In this document: positions 15,551-24,374 of the stretch, in pieces | How the letters are laid out: each line of letters opens with the position of its first letter | Numbering within the stretch: the first letter of the stretch is position 1 | Origin: Halobacillus aidingensis | GTDB taxonomy: Bacteria > Bacillota > Bacilli > Bacillales > Halobacillaceae | DNA: 58,740 nt | Direction of reading: 5' to 3' | NCBI RefSeq assembly: GCF_900104185.1 | Contig: NZ_FNIZ01000026.1 | Span: 1-58,740 of the forward strand | The notes under the pieces: generated by a model | What the model was told of the DNA's origin: nothing | What the model saw: only the letters and a program-made list of their open reading frames with translations | The model's database searches: none | Position numbers and translations under genes: made by a program

Positions 15551-16757
15551 TGAACCACTGTTCCTTCATCCAGTCGACATAGGCGGCTTCTGACTCCGGC
15601 AGGAAGCTCTCTTCAAGTTCTTCTGTTGATAACACGCTTTCCCCACGTTCGACAGCTTTAAATTCCTCTTTTATGTCTTCAGGTAATTGGTCAAAGCTGA
15701 TCGGCGTATTCTCTCCCCAGTCATCCGGTTTATATTTTTCCAGTTGGGCTTCTGGCGAAAGCATGAAGTTGATGGCCGCCAACGCACCAGGTTGATTCGG
15801 GCTGTTGAAAGGAATAGAGAGAAAATGCGTATTTCCGATGGATCCTGGTTCCATGACGAACGAACGTGTAGATTCAGGGAATACGCCTTCTTCAATCAAT
15901 GATTCGGCCCGTGATTCGTTATATCCCATCGTCATCCATACTTCCCCCTGGCTGTACAACCGGTCTAATTCTGTCAGGCTGTTTGGGTAATGTTCTCCTG
16001 AGCGCCATAGGTCGTTTTCCATTTCATTAAGATAGGACCACGTACGTTCAGCAGTTGGAGTGATGTTGTTCTCCTCCAAGGATTGCTCATAAATATCCGA
16101 AGGCTTTTCTGCTTGAGCGTATAAGACGTGTCTTAAGAACGCATTGCCTGTAAATTCTTCAGCTGTCGGATAGGTAAACTTACCAGGGTTTTCAGCCACC
16201 CACGTTTGTAATTCTTCGAATGTAGCGGGAGGATTGGTGATTTTTTCTGAATCATAATGAAACACGAACTGGACTTTGCCCCAGGGTGCTTCCATTCCTT
16301 CCACTTTTGTCCCGAAATCCGTTTGGAAAGCTGGATCTTCCGTATTGTAGTAATCATTGAAATTAGGCAGAACTTCTGTAAAAGAACCCATCAGCAATTC
16401 GTTTTCTTTCGCGTTTTTGAAATTCTCTCCATTGATCCATATCACATCAATGGAGCCGTCTTGTTTATTCGCTTGTTTTTCTGTTTGGAGCTTCTGTAAA
16501 ATCTCCGGCGTGTCGAGGGGGACGCGTTTCAGCGAGACTCCGTATTGGTCATCCAGCTGTGGTGCGACATAGTCATCAATGTAGGCATTGATTCCTTCAT
16601 CCCCACCCCACATGTACAGGCGGACTTCTGTTCCTTCTGCCGCTGCTTCGATCTCTTCCCACGAAGCTTCTGTCCAATCTTTATTATTTGTGGATGTTTC
16701 ACTGCAGGCTGTCAAAAACAGAATCGCCAGCAGGAAAAATGGTATAAACTTCTTCAA
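15531..16757 (-). CDS. ABC transporter substrate-binding lipoprotein (YnjB-like)
   Basis: A 408-residue extracellular lipoprotein. The signal peptide ends in the lipobox LTAC (Cys18). The mature protein is a type II periplasmic-binding fold of the thiamine/iron/putrescine class; the region EVRLYMWGGDEGINAYIDDY (about residues 44-63) and IDVIWINGENF (about 103-113) are characteristic of YnjB proteins. The ligand is unknown; thiamine-like and polyamine-like ligands are suggested only by distant fold similarity. Translation starts at TTG 16757, preceded by GGGGGAGA. It is the first gene of a four-protein ABC operon plus TVP38. Confidence 0.87.
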   Translation of the reverse strand: MKKFIPFFLLAILFLTACSETSTNNKDWTEASWEEIEAAAEGTEVRLYMWGGDEGINAYIDDYVAPQLDDQYGVSLKRVPLDTPEILQKLQTEKQANKQDGSIDVIWINGENFKNAKENELLMGSFTEVLPNFNDYYNTEDPAFQTDFGTKVEGMEAPWGKVQFVFHYDSEKITNPPATFEELQTWVAENPGKFTYPTAEEFTGNAFLRHVLYAQAEKPSDIYEQSLEENNITPTAERTWSYLNEMENDLWRSGEHYPNSLTELDRLYSQGEVWMTMGYNESRAESLIEEGVFPESTRSFVMEPGSIGNTHFLSIPFNSPNQPGALAAINFMLSPEAQLEKYKPDDWGENTPISFDQLPEDIKEEFKAVERGESVLSTEELEESFLPESEAAYVDWMKEQWFNEVVQK

Positions 16758-16914
16758 CCGAATCTCCCCCTATGATTCTCATTATATGGGTACTACAAAA
16801 ATCCCTCTGTCATTTATCATACAAACAAACCGAAAAGAAAAAAACTAATACTACTTTCGTAATGCGTGAACCTAAAAAGATACGGGTAAAGGGAGGGAAA
16901 AGGAGGACGGATAT

Positions 16915-17517
16915 ATGATTTACAATCAATTCGCGAAACCAGAAGGACTAGCTGGCAAGTTTGCCGGAATGTTTATGGAAAGAGAGAACAGGGAGTTGAA
17001 CGACTGGACCTTGTCTTTTCTGGATATAGAAAAGGATGACCGCGTTTTAGAGGTCGGATTTGGTTCTGGATCAGCTCTGAAAAAAATAGCTGCCTTGGAA
17101 CCGGAGGCTTTGTATGGAATCGATCCTTCAGAGGCGATGGTTGAAATGGTATTAAAGAAGTTAAATGATCAAGCGTGTTCACAGCAGATTGGTATTTTTC
17201 ATGGCGACGCCTGTCAATTGCTTCATTTTCACAAACCTTTAGATAAAATCTATGCCGTCAACAATATCACGTTTTGGGACCGGCCCGTAGAAATTCTCCG
17301 CCACTTGCGGACGTTGCTCAGTGAAAAGGGGAAAATCGCCCTGACGATTGTTCCGCATGAAAAAGAAGCCACTGATGACACAACGGAAGTGCTGGGTGGT
17401 CAAATGCAAAACCTTCTTGTGAAAGCAGGGTTTCGAAATGTATGGATCCATTACAAATCAGAAAAACCCAACGATGCGGTCTGTGTGACAGGAATGAAAA
17501 ACGATATGATAGGATAA
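16915..17517 (+). CDS. Class I SAM-dependent methyltransferase
   Basis: A 200-residue methyltransferase. Motif I is VLEVGFGSGSAL near residues 44-55, motif II is the acidic end of YGIDPSE near 67-73, and the later strands include KIALTIVPHEKE near 141-152. It belongs to the small methyltransferase_11/25 type; the acceptor (small molecule, lipid or quinone) cannot be read from the sequence. AGGAGG lies seven bases before the ATG. It is followed 20 bases later by the DUF2164 gene, so the two probably form a short operon. Confidence 0.83.
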   Translation: MIYNQFAKPEGLAGKFAGMFMERENRELNDWTLSFLDIEKDDRVLEVGFGSGSALKKIAALEPEALYGIDPSEAMVEMVLKKLNDQACSQQIGIFHGDACQLLHFHKPLDKIYAVNNITFWDRPVEILRHLRTLLSEKGKIALTIVPHEKEATDDTTEVLGGQMQNLLVKAGFRNVWIHYKSEKPNDAVCVTGMKNDMIG

Positions 17518-17537
17518 GGAAAAAGGGAGGAAAGCAT

Positions 17538-17789
17538 ATGAAATTAAAAAAAGATGAAAGAGAATATATGGTGGATCAGGTCAAAGAATACTTTGAACTA
17601 GAACGGGGAGAGGTGATCGGTGACCTTGCAGCTGAACAATGGGTACATAAGCTAGCAGAAGAGATGGGCCCCTTCTTTTATAACAAAGGAGTAGCAGACG
17701 CGAGACAGATGGTAGAACAGAAGATTATGAACGTCGATGAAGATCTTCGTTCCCTCGAACGCCCAGCTGGTAAACCGACACGCAGGTAA
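17538..17789 (+). CDS. DUF2164 domain protein
   Basis: An 83-residue soluble acidic protein of the DUF2164 family. The family pattern is DEREYMVDQVKEYFELERGE near the start, then a helical stretch with EEMGPFFYNKGVADAR near residues 42-57. Function is unknown. The ATG at 17538 is preceded by GGGAGG with seven-base spacing; the longer frame from 17442 overlaps the methyltransferase gene and is not used. It ends in a shared bidirectional terminator with the convergent chemoreceptor gene. Confidence 0.82.
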   Translation: MKLKKDEREYMVDQVKEYFELERGEVIGDLAAEQWVHKLAEEMGPFFYNKGVADARQMVEQKIMNVDEDLRSLERPAGKPTRR

Positions 17790-17793
17790 AAAA

Positions 17794-17821
17794 ACACCGC
17801 TTCATTAAGCTGAAGCGGTGT
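17794..17821. terminator. Bidirectional terminator, overlapping the chemoreceptor stop
   Basis: An eleven-pair stem, 17794-17804 with 17811-17821, lies between convergent genes, with A-rich sequence on its left giving a T run on the minus strand. The chemoreceptor stop codon is in the loop, so its last codons form one arm. Confidence 0.85.
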
Positions 17822-19544
17822 ATGGTTCTTCATCAACATCTTCAAAATCTACTTCAAGATCTTTTTCTATTTGTTGTTCTTCCACTCGTTGATTCCATTC
17901 AAAATGTTGCAATTGCTCGTTCAAGTCGGCCACCATATTTTCCAGGTGATCGGTTTCTTTGATCATCTGTTGGAAGGCGGCTTGCTGCTCGACGGTAGAC
18001 GCAGAGATTTCTTCTGTGCCTGCCGCTGTCTCTTCAACGATACTGCTCACATTTTCTATGGAAACATAAACATTCGCACTCTTATCTTTAGATTCATCCA
18101 GGCCAGTGACTAGGGCTCCCAGCTGTTCATCGATGGACTTCACTTGAGCTGTTATCTTTTCAAAAGCTGTCTTGGATGTATCTACAGAATGGTTTTGCTG
18201 TTCAGAAATTTGGATGGTCTCCTGCATTTCCTGTTCGATGACTTGAACGCCATCTCTGATCTGCGTCACCATTTCTGTGATGTGTCCAGTGGCTGAGGTG
18301 GACTGATCAGCAAGTTTGCGAACTTCTTCAGCGACGACAGCGAAGCCTTTTCCATGTTCACCAGCACGTGCTGCTTCAATGGCAGCATTCAGAGCAAGAA
18401 GGTTCGTCTGTTCTGCGATATCATTGACGAGTTTGACGGTTGATTCAATTTGATCCGTATATTGGATGAAGTGATTAACGGACTTTTCTACGTTCGCAAT
18501 CGACGCCGCACTTCGGTCCATGAGCGCCCGTTGGTCTGTAATGCTCGTCTGCCCCTCATCCACATAAGTGAGGGCTTGCTGACTGGCCTTCCTGGAGGAT
18601 TGTCCCTGTTCACGGTTCAATTCAAATCCTTGATGGAGATCATCCATTAGATTTGCCACATCCTGAACATCTTCAGAAATGGATTGGCTCCCTTGAGCAA
18701 GTTCATCGGTTGAATTGGCTACTTGACTCGATATTTCAGAAAGACCACCCATCTCATTGTGAAGACGGGAGCTGAAGTCTTGTACATTTTGTCCAATGTG
18801 ATGAACGGATTGGACGGTTCCTTCTAAGTTACCGATCATCGTACGGAACGATCGCTTCAATTGACCAATTTCGTCCTTCTCTTTATCACTCACTTCAATC
18901 AAAGTTTTTAAGTTTCCATTGGCTACTTCAGATGCTTTTTCAGCAAGATCACGAATCGGGCGCGCGATAAGTTTCGTAAGTCTTGTCGTTGATAGAATCG
19001 TAGAAACTACCAGGACGGCAGCTGCGATGATGGTGAACAGGATCAAGTTCTGAATCGTCTGTTTTTGGTCCGTCATTTGAGCGTCATACCAGGATTGGGC
19101 TTCTTGCTGAAGCATATAGATATCGTTGATGATTCCTCCAGTACGGGCGGCTTGACGTTGTACTTCATTGGTATCGTTGCTTGCCAGAGCCCCTGAAGCA
19201 AGCTCTGTCCAATTTTCAAATTTCGATTGTGCCTGGTTGTACCATTGTTCCTGAGCTTCCGTTGCAATGAGAGGTTCCATATCCCCGAAGATACTGGCAG
19301 TTTGTTCGATTAGAACTTCTGCTTCGCTGCGGGAAGCTTCTGACGGGTTGTATCCGTAGGTGGTCAAAGCCTGTTCCACACTGACGAGTTGACCATGCAA
19401 TTCTTTACCTTCAAGTAAAATTTGGACATCTTGATTGGATGAACGTTGTAAGTCCATCATTTGAAAAACGATGAAACTGATGAGTGCCAGGCATAAAAGT
19501 AATGGAATGAGAGTCATTGTATACAATCTTTTTCCGATAGTCAT
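17805..19544 (-). CDS. Methyl-accepting chemotaxis protein
   Basis: A 579-residue transmembrane chemoreceptor. The first membrane segment is near residues 10-30, followed by an extracellular helical sensor of about 130 residues (four-helix-bundle type), a second membrane segment near 165-185, a HAMP domain near 187-240, and a long cytoplasmic signalling coiled coil. The hairpin tip, which contacts CheA and CheW, contains the invariant core [20 protein letters not shown] near residues 370-389. ATG 19544 is chosen after AAGGGGGA. It follows the BMP-family lipoprotein gene by 12 bases, so the lipoprotein may present its ligand to this receptor. Confidence 0.92.
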   Translation of the reverse strand: MTIGKRLYTMTLIPLLLCLALISFIVFQMMDLQRSSNQDVQILLEGKELHGQLVSVEQALTTYGYNPSEASRSEAEVLIEQTASIFGDMEPLIATEAQEQWYNQAQSKFENWTELASGALASNDTNEVQRQAARTGGIINDIYMLQQEAQSWYDAQMTDQKQTIQNLILFTIIAAAVLVVSTILSTTRLTKLIARPIRDLAEKASEVANGNLKTLIEVSDKEKDEIGQLKRSFRTMIGNLEGTVQSVHHIGQNVQDFSSRLHNEMGGLSEISSQVANSTDELAQGSQSISEDVQDVANLMDDLHQGFELNREQGQSSRKASQQALTYVDEGQTSITDQRALMDRSAASIANVEKSVNHFIQYTDQIESTVKLVNDIAEQTNLLALNAAIEAARAGEHGKGFAVVAEEVRKLADQSTSATGHITEMVTQIRDGVQVIEQEMQETIQISEQQNHSVDTSKTAFEKITAQVKSIDEQLGALVTGLDESKDKSANVYVSIENVSSIVEETAAGTEEISASTVEQQAAFQQMIKETDHLENMVADLNEQLQHFEWNQRVEEQQIEKDLEVDFEDVDEEPYTASA

Positions 19545-19556
19545 CACGTTTCCCCC

Positions 19557-20504
19557 TTACTTTCCTGTCGCTTCATTTAATAGATTTTGTTCCTCTGAAT
19601 TCAATTCAATCAAGCGGATCGGAGCAAGACCTACACCATTTTCTTGAATGCCGAGCGTTTGTGTACCTCCATCGAGCTTTTGTCCATCACTCAAGAGTTT
19701 CATCACATCATAAAGGGCGACGTTGACATTTTTAAGCATGGAAGAGACGACAGCTTCTTCAGCTACGAAAAATTGGTCGCTATCCACACCGAACGCGTAG
19801 ATCTCTTGTTTCTGAGCTTCTTTTAGAACACCGATGCCTGTAAAACCTGCGGCAGGAAATACGAAGTCAGCACCTTCTGTCACCATGTCGTTCGTGATAG
19901 AAGCTCCTAGTTCATCATCATCAAACGTTCCTGCATAAACAGACAAGACCTGTGCGTCTGGATTCGCTTCTTTTACCCCTGCTTTGAATCCTTCCTCAAA
20001 ACGTTCTACGACCGGGATTTTTTCGCCACCAATAAATCCGACGGTACCTGTTTTCGTCTTCATTCCAGCAATGAGCCCGATCAAGTAACTGCCCTCATCT
20101 TCCTTAAAGGTGATGGATGTTACATTCTCAAGTTCAGAAACAGCATCAATCATCACGAATGACTGGTCCGGGTTTTCTTTCGCTAATTTCTCAATGGCTT
20201 CCTGAGAATTATATCCAAGTCCTATTATGACATCATGGTCTTGGGCCAACAGCTCTTGGGCATTCTTTTCATAATCCTGATCGAACGGCTCCCGATAATC
20301 GAAAGTGATGCCTAACTCATCACGAGCTTTTTCAAGGCCTTGAAAAGCAGAATCACTGAAAGAATCATCCCCCAGTCCGCTGTCTGTGACAATAAGACCA
20401 GCGCTTATCGGATCTTCTGTATTCGCTTTCGTTTCATTGTTCGCACATCCAACCAATCCTACAAGTAAGGAAAGGAGGACGAAAGGTATGTATAGACGTT
20501 GCAA
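19557..20504 (-). CDS. BMP-family (PnrA/Med-like) nucleoside-binding lipoprotein
   Basis: A 315-residue lipoprotein. The signal sequence ends in the lipobox LVGC (Cys20). The BMP fold is marked by LIVTDSGLGDDSFSDSAFQG near residues 37-56, YREPFDQDYEKN near 70-81, and GTVGFIGGEKIPVVERFEEGF near 152-172. Relatives bind purine nucleosides (PnrA) or act in competence regulation (Med). TTG 20504 is favoured because AAGGAG lies eight bases upstream; GTG codons at 20510 and 20513 are closer than usual. The usual ABC ATPase and permease partners are absent; a chemoreceptor gene follows instead. Confidence 0.88.
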   Translation of the reverse strand: MQRLYIPFVLLSLLVGLVGCANNETKANTEDPISAGLIVTDSGLGDDSFSDSAFQGLEKARDELGITFDYREPFDQDYEKNAQELLAQDHDVIIGLGYNSQEAIEKLAKENPDQSFVMIDAVSELENVTSITFKEDEGSYLIGLIAGMKTKTGTVGFIGGEKIPVVERFEEGFKAGVKEANPDAQVLSVYAGTFDDDELGASITNDMVTEGADFVFPAAGFTGIGVLKEAQKQEIYAFGVDSDQFFVAEEAVVSSMLKNVNVALYDVMKLLSDGQKLDGGTQTLGIQENGVGLAPIRLIELNSEEQNLLNEATGK

Positions 20505-20605
20505 AATCACCACTCCTTGTTATGATGTCTGACATCTATAAATATCGGAAACAACCAGGACGATTTAAATAGGAAGGAAGACTTAATATCCTCTTTTATA
20601 TCACT

Positions 20606-21140
20606 AAAGCTCCCTATTGTGGAAGAAGCAGTTTTGAGATAACCGGGATTGGTTCGTTTGCCGTATTGGGAATCAGGGGTGGTTGGGAAGCCGCTCGCTT
20701 TCCTGCGGGGTCTCTCCAGCCAATCCATTTCCGCGGGAGTCTCCCAGCTTCCCAACCACCCCATTCGATTCGTTGAATGTGAGAAACGAACTCCTTTGCC
20801 AAGTTGAATTGTCTTTCATTACCCTACTGTTAGAAGCATAAAGCGCTCTGTATCAAGCTTTCAGGATTCATGAACCTGGACATGGGAGTTTATTCTTACA
20901 CTCCCATCAAGCTGGATAGCTACTTATCCGAGAAGTGGTTTCGAGACACTGATATGGTAAAGGGGCGGAGGGGAATGGCGAGACTCCTGCGGGAAAAGAG
21001 TGCTAGGTGAGACCCCGCAGGACGGAGTCCGAGGAGGCTCAACGCGCTCCCGCGGAAAGCGAGTCATTCCCCGCAGCCCCAATTCACTCAACCAAAGTCT
21101 CGAAATCGAGTCTTACACAATCCTGCCTTTATGTTGAATA
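20606..21140 (-). repeat. Composite palindromic repeat, copy 3 (A end left, B end right)
   Basis: This fills the gap upstream of the BMP lipoprotein gene and downstream of the luciferase-like gene. The A end (GCTCCCTATTGTGGAAG) starts at 20609 and the B end (ACAATCCTGCC) closes at 21127. The foldback beside the A end is the GGGGTGGTTGGGAAGC type, in a shortened form, and the one beside the B end is the GGGGCGGAGGGGAATGG type. That is the reverse of copies 2, 5 and 6. The centre has AAAGCGCT and CAAGCTTTC, also found in copies 4 and 7. No gene is supported in the gap. Confidence 0.9.
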
Positions 21141-21156
21141 GTGGTGAAATAGAAAA

Positions 21157-21185
21157 AACCACGATGACGTTAGGTCATCGTGGTT
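21157..21185 (-). terminator. Terminator of the luciferase-like gene
   Basis: A twelve-pair stem, 21157-21168 with 21174-21185, is followed on the minus strand by a T run. It overlaps the stop codon. Confidence 0.87.
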
Positions 21186-22183
21186 GTGGAATGGCTTAAT
21201 TGGAAAGCATCGGCGAGTAGTTCGTAGGAGCGTAATCGATCTTCGAATGGAGTGACGATCGTGTTGACGATCACTTCATCTACGTTGTAGCTCTCCGCCA
21301 ACTGCTCAATCTCTTCCTTTACTTTTTCAACAGAACCGACAATCATCCGATTTCGGTTGTCCTGGATTCGTTCTTCTTCAAAAATGGTGTACGAATGACT
21401 GAGTGCTTCGTCGGGAGTGGGGAAGTGTGTGCGCTTTCCGCCTTGTTCAATTTGTAAAAGAGCAAGATCCAGACTTGAAGCCAAATACTCCGCATGCTCA
21501 TCAGTTTCTGCACAGACGACAAAAACAGAGACATTTCCTATGGGCTTATTTTGCTGCATAGAGGTTGTGAAATAATCTTGATAGCGATCCATTGCCCGAA
21601 TTCCACCACGTCCGTTAATGAAGTGGGCGAAGGAGTAAGAGACGCCTAAGTCTGCAGCCAAGCGAGCGCTTGTTCCGCTTGAGCCAAGCATCCACACGGG
21701 TGGTGCCGTTTCTCCTTTTGGTGTTGCATACACGTCCATACCGTGTGGGTCCTGTCCATGTAAATAAGCGATCAACTCTTCCACTTGGGATGGATAGTCT
21801 TCGATACTTGGCACTTTTCCACGGTTTAACGCTAAGTTGACGTTAGGCATCCCACCAGGAGCCCGGCCCACTCCAAGATCAATGCGATCAGGGTGGAGGG
21901 TTTCGAGAATTCGAAAGGCTTCCGCGACTTTATAGGAGCTGTAGTGGGGAAGTAATACGCCTCCTGTGCCAATTCGGATGTTTTTTGTATGGGCAGCCAG
22001 GTGGGCCGCGAGTATCTCAGGTGCAGACCCTGCAAGACTGCTTGTACTATGATGTTCAGACACCCAGAAACGGTGATATCCCAGCTTATCCGTCCACTTT
22101 GCGAGGTCTGTTGTTTGTTGTAAGGCTTCTTTTGGGTCTGTCCCTGTTAAGATAGGGGATTGATCCAATACACTTAATTTCAT
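21170..22183 (-). CDS. LLM-class flavin-dependent oxidoreductase (luciferase-like monooxygenase)
   Basis: A 337-residue enzyme with the TIM-barrel fold of bacterial luciferase. Diagnostic segments are the N-terminal LSVLDQSPI, WVSEHHSTSSLAGSAPEILA near residues 40-59, IGTGGVLLPHYSSYKVAE near 70-87, and DLGVGRAPGG near 102-111. Such enzymes use reduced flavin (FMN or F420; FMN in Bacillaceae) to oxidise unknown small substrates. It resembles the MsnO8 family. The start at 22183 lies seven bases after GGGG; a second ATG two codons upstream (22189) is possible. It is a single-gene unit between repeat copies 3 and 4. Confidence 0.87.
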   Translation of the reverse strand: MKLSVLDQSPILTGTDPKEALQQTTDLAKWTDKLGYHRFWVSEHHSTSSLAGSAPEILAAHLAAHTKNIRIGTGGVLLPHYSSYKVAEAFRILETLHPDRIDLGVGRAPGGMPNVNLALNRGKVPSIEDYPSQVEELIAYLHGQDPHGMDVYATPKGETAPPVWMLGSSGTSARLAADLGVSYSFAHFINGRGGIRAMDRYQDYFTTSMQQNKPIGNVSVFVVCAETDEHAEYLASSLDLALLQIEQGGKRTHFPTPDEALSHSYTIFEEERIQDNRNRMIVGSVEKVKEEIEQLAESYNVDEVIVNTIVTPFEDRLRSYELLADAFQLSHSTTTMT

Positions 22184-22303
22184 TTTCATACCCCATTTAC
22201 TTCGTTCGTTGTCATTCTATCTAACTACTATCGTCCCATGTGCCACGTGCAGATGCAAATGTAAAACAATTCTTTTCCTTCTTTTCTCCAAACGAACCTT
22301 AAC

Positions 22304-23025
22304 TATAGCTTCCTATACTTGAAGACTCAGTTTCGAGATGTTCCTGGGTTCGTTTCCTGGGTTGAGCGTAAGGGGTGGTTGGGAAGCCACTCGCTTTCCT
22401 GTGGGGGAGCGCCGAGCTTCCTCGGACTGCGTCCTGCGGGATCTCGCCTGTCTCCTTCTCCCACGGGAGTCTCGCAGCTTCCCAACCACCCCATTCGAAG
22501 CATGTGAGAAACGATTCCCTCTATCATGACGGGATGTCTTCCTCCCCAATCAGAAACTGGTAAAAAGCGCTTTACATCAAGCTTTCACGCTCGGAATGAC
22601 CAATGGGGGGAGTTTTAAATTATCTACTTCGCTTTAGCAAACAAGCAGAGATTCTGAGAAGTGGTTTCGAGAGACTACACATGGTAAAGGGGCGGAGGGG
22701 AATGGCGAGACTCCTACCTTAAGTGTGGAGGCGCCTCGGTCAGCGGCGTTTGGACTGGACTGAGCTGGCGGAGATAAAGGAAACACGAAGAACGCAGTGA
22801 TTCGATGTTGACTTATCGTACAGAAGCGAGGGAAGTCTCACTAGCCGCTAGGCGCCAGAACCGGATATCTAAGAGAAAAAAAGTGCATGGTGAGACCCCA
22901 CAGGACGCAGTCCGAGGAGGCTCACCGCGCTCCCGCGGAAAGCGAGCTATTCCCCGCAGCCCCCATCCACTCAACAAAAGTCTCGAAACTGAGTCTTCAA
23001 CAATCCTGCCGTATTCTTTAATAAA
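22304..23025 (-). repeat. Composite palindromic repeat, copy 4 (A end left, B end right), with 159-base insert
   Basis: This fills the gap between the luciferase-like gene and the YknX-like gene. The A end is AGCTTCCTATACTTGAAG (about 22307) and the B end is CAACAATCCTGCC (ending 23010). The foldback next to the A end is the GGGGTGGTTGGGAAGC type, so the interior is flipped relative to copies 2, 5, 6 and 7, as in copy 3. The other foldback is interrupted by the 159-base insert at 22717-22875, almost identical to that of copy 2. Open frames in the gap are palindrome shadows. Confidence 0.9.
22717..22875. repeat. 159-base nested element inside repeat copy 4
   Basis: This is the reverse complement of 11714-11872 with about one mismatch by eye (near 22859). 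It lies at the same point in the foldback, between GAGACTCCTA and AAAAAAAGTGCATGG. Confidence 0.85.
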
Positions 23026-23054
23026 TCTTAAAAGGGTATTTGTTGAGTGGACAT

Positions 23055-23091
23055 AGAAAAGCCGGCTGTCTGGGGGACAGCCGGCTTTTCT
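23055..23091 (-). terminator. Terminator of the YknX-like gene
   Basis: A sixteen-pair GC-rich stem, 23055-23070 with 23076-23091, starts seven bases beyond the stop codon on the minus strand and ends in TTTTCT. Confidence 0.92.
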
Positions 23092-23097
23092 TTAGAG

Positions 23098-24351
23098 TTA
23101 TCTGGATAGGATGCCTAGTAAACCGTAAGTCAGGATGGACTGACGTTCCATCTTGAACATCTGGCGTACTCTAAGGTCATCGGTATGTAGTGGTGTGAAG
23201 AAGATCGCTTCATTTCTGAATTCATCTTTCGGCGCTACCGCGAGCCATTCACTATCTTCAAGACCTGATATGATCTCGACGAGGCCTTGTTCTTCAATTC
23301 CTGTTTCAATGTCACGGCGCTCTAGAATTCCTTCCTCATTCATCACCCATGCATAAAGATTTTCTTCAGTCTCTAACGCCTTTTCAACAGCAGTGACTAC
23401 ACCTAAAGCATCATCTGTAATGATTTTTAAATCCGCATGATAGCCAGCCAGCAATTCTTCGGAAGGGTTTTCCAGGGAAACTTTGAAAGGATAGCGGCTT
23501 GAGCGATGGACCTCGACTTCTTCTGGGTAATCGTCCACAGACGTCAATGTACCTGTCGTTTCATATTCCAGTTCGGGAACATGGATTTCGACGACCATTT
23601 CTTCTTCGATTTCCTTCCGTTCTTGTTCAGGTATGGTTCCTTCTAATACTAGGTTCGTAGATTCCAATGTAAGAAGAGGGGCGTCCAGGTCTTCAGAAAT
23701 TTCGCTGACCGTTCCTGAAAAAGCGCTTGTAACGGTGATTCGATCACCTTCGTCCTGAAGCTGGTCCAGTTGGTCTTCCACCATTTCGAGCATGGCTTCT
23801 TGTTTTGCGAGTTCTGCTTCTTGTTCGGCAATCTTCTCTTCTTTCATGTACTCGGTTTCTACGTAGGAAGGGGGAGTAGCGTCACTTGTATCGGAATTAT
23901 TGTTGAACAGACTTGAGTTATCGTTTGTGTCGGGAGGATCAGGTACGCGATAGCTCTCAATTTCGTCTATTAAATCTTCAATCGCGTCAATTTCTTCTTC
24001 TAATCGGCTGACTTCAGACTCAAGACGGGATTCCTCCTGATAATAGTTCAAGACATCGTACGTGTAGAGGTCATCACCCTCACTGACGGTGTCTCCTTCT
24101 TCAACAAGGAACTCATTGAACGATCCAACATCTTCATTGAAATAGACAGGCTCTGTTTCTTCAGACGTGAACACAGCTTTTGTATCCATTTTTTCAAATA
24201 AATCATAGGTGATTGTCTTGGACAATTCATTGATATAAGACTTGCGATCCACTTGTTCTCCTTCATCAAGGAAGATGAGGAAAGCATTGGTCGTAACGAA
24301 GGCGACAATCAAGATTCCGAGGATTCTGCCTTTAACATTGATTTTTTTCAT
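23098..24351 (-). CDS. HlyD/RND-type membrane fusion adaptor (YknX-like)
   Basis: A 417-residue adaptor protein. One N-terminal membrane anchor (about residues 8-28) is followed by a biotinyl-lipoyl half, a long coiled coil of about 100 residues (roughly 105-205, rich in Glu and interrupted by an Asn/Asp/Pro linker), and the second lipoyl plus beta-barrel region starting at ITVTSAFSGTVSEI. In Gram-positive bacteria such adaptors bridge an ABC exporter to the outer face. The product is unusually acidic, fitting a halophile. It follows the Yip1-family gene by 23 bases, recalling B. subtilis yknW-yknX, but the ABC genes yknY and yknZ are absent here. Confidence 0.78.
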   Translation of the reverse strand: MKKINVKGRILGILIVAFVTTNAFLIFLDEGEQVDRKSYINELSKTITYDLFEKMDTKAVFTSEETEPVYFNEDVGSFNEFLVEEGDTVSEGDDLYTYDVLNYYQEESRLESEVSRLEEEIDAIEDLIDEIESYRVPDPPDTNDNSSLFNNNSDTSDATPPSYVETEYMKEEKIAEQEAELAKQEAMLEMVEDQLDQLQDEGDRITVTSAFSGTVSEISEDLDAPLLTLESTNLVLEGTIPEQERKEIEEEMVVEIHVPELEYETTGTLTSVDDYPEEVEVHRSSRYPFKVSLENPSEELLAGYHADLKIITDDALGVVTAVEKALETEENLYAWVMNEEGILERRDIETGIEEQGLVEIISGLEDSEWLAVAPKDEFRNEAIFFTPLHTDDLRVRQMFKMERQSILTYGLLGILSR

Positions 24352-24374
24352 AGATCTTTACACCTGCTGCTTTC

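Noticed and set aside
22313-22563. Several overlapping open frames inside the composite repeats (also at 11551-12291, 20507-20802, 25132-25735, 34459-34845, 53465-54142)
   Set aside because: They appear in both strands of GC-rich palindromes, differ from copy to copy and mostly lack ribosome sites, so they are shadows.
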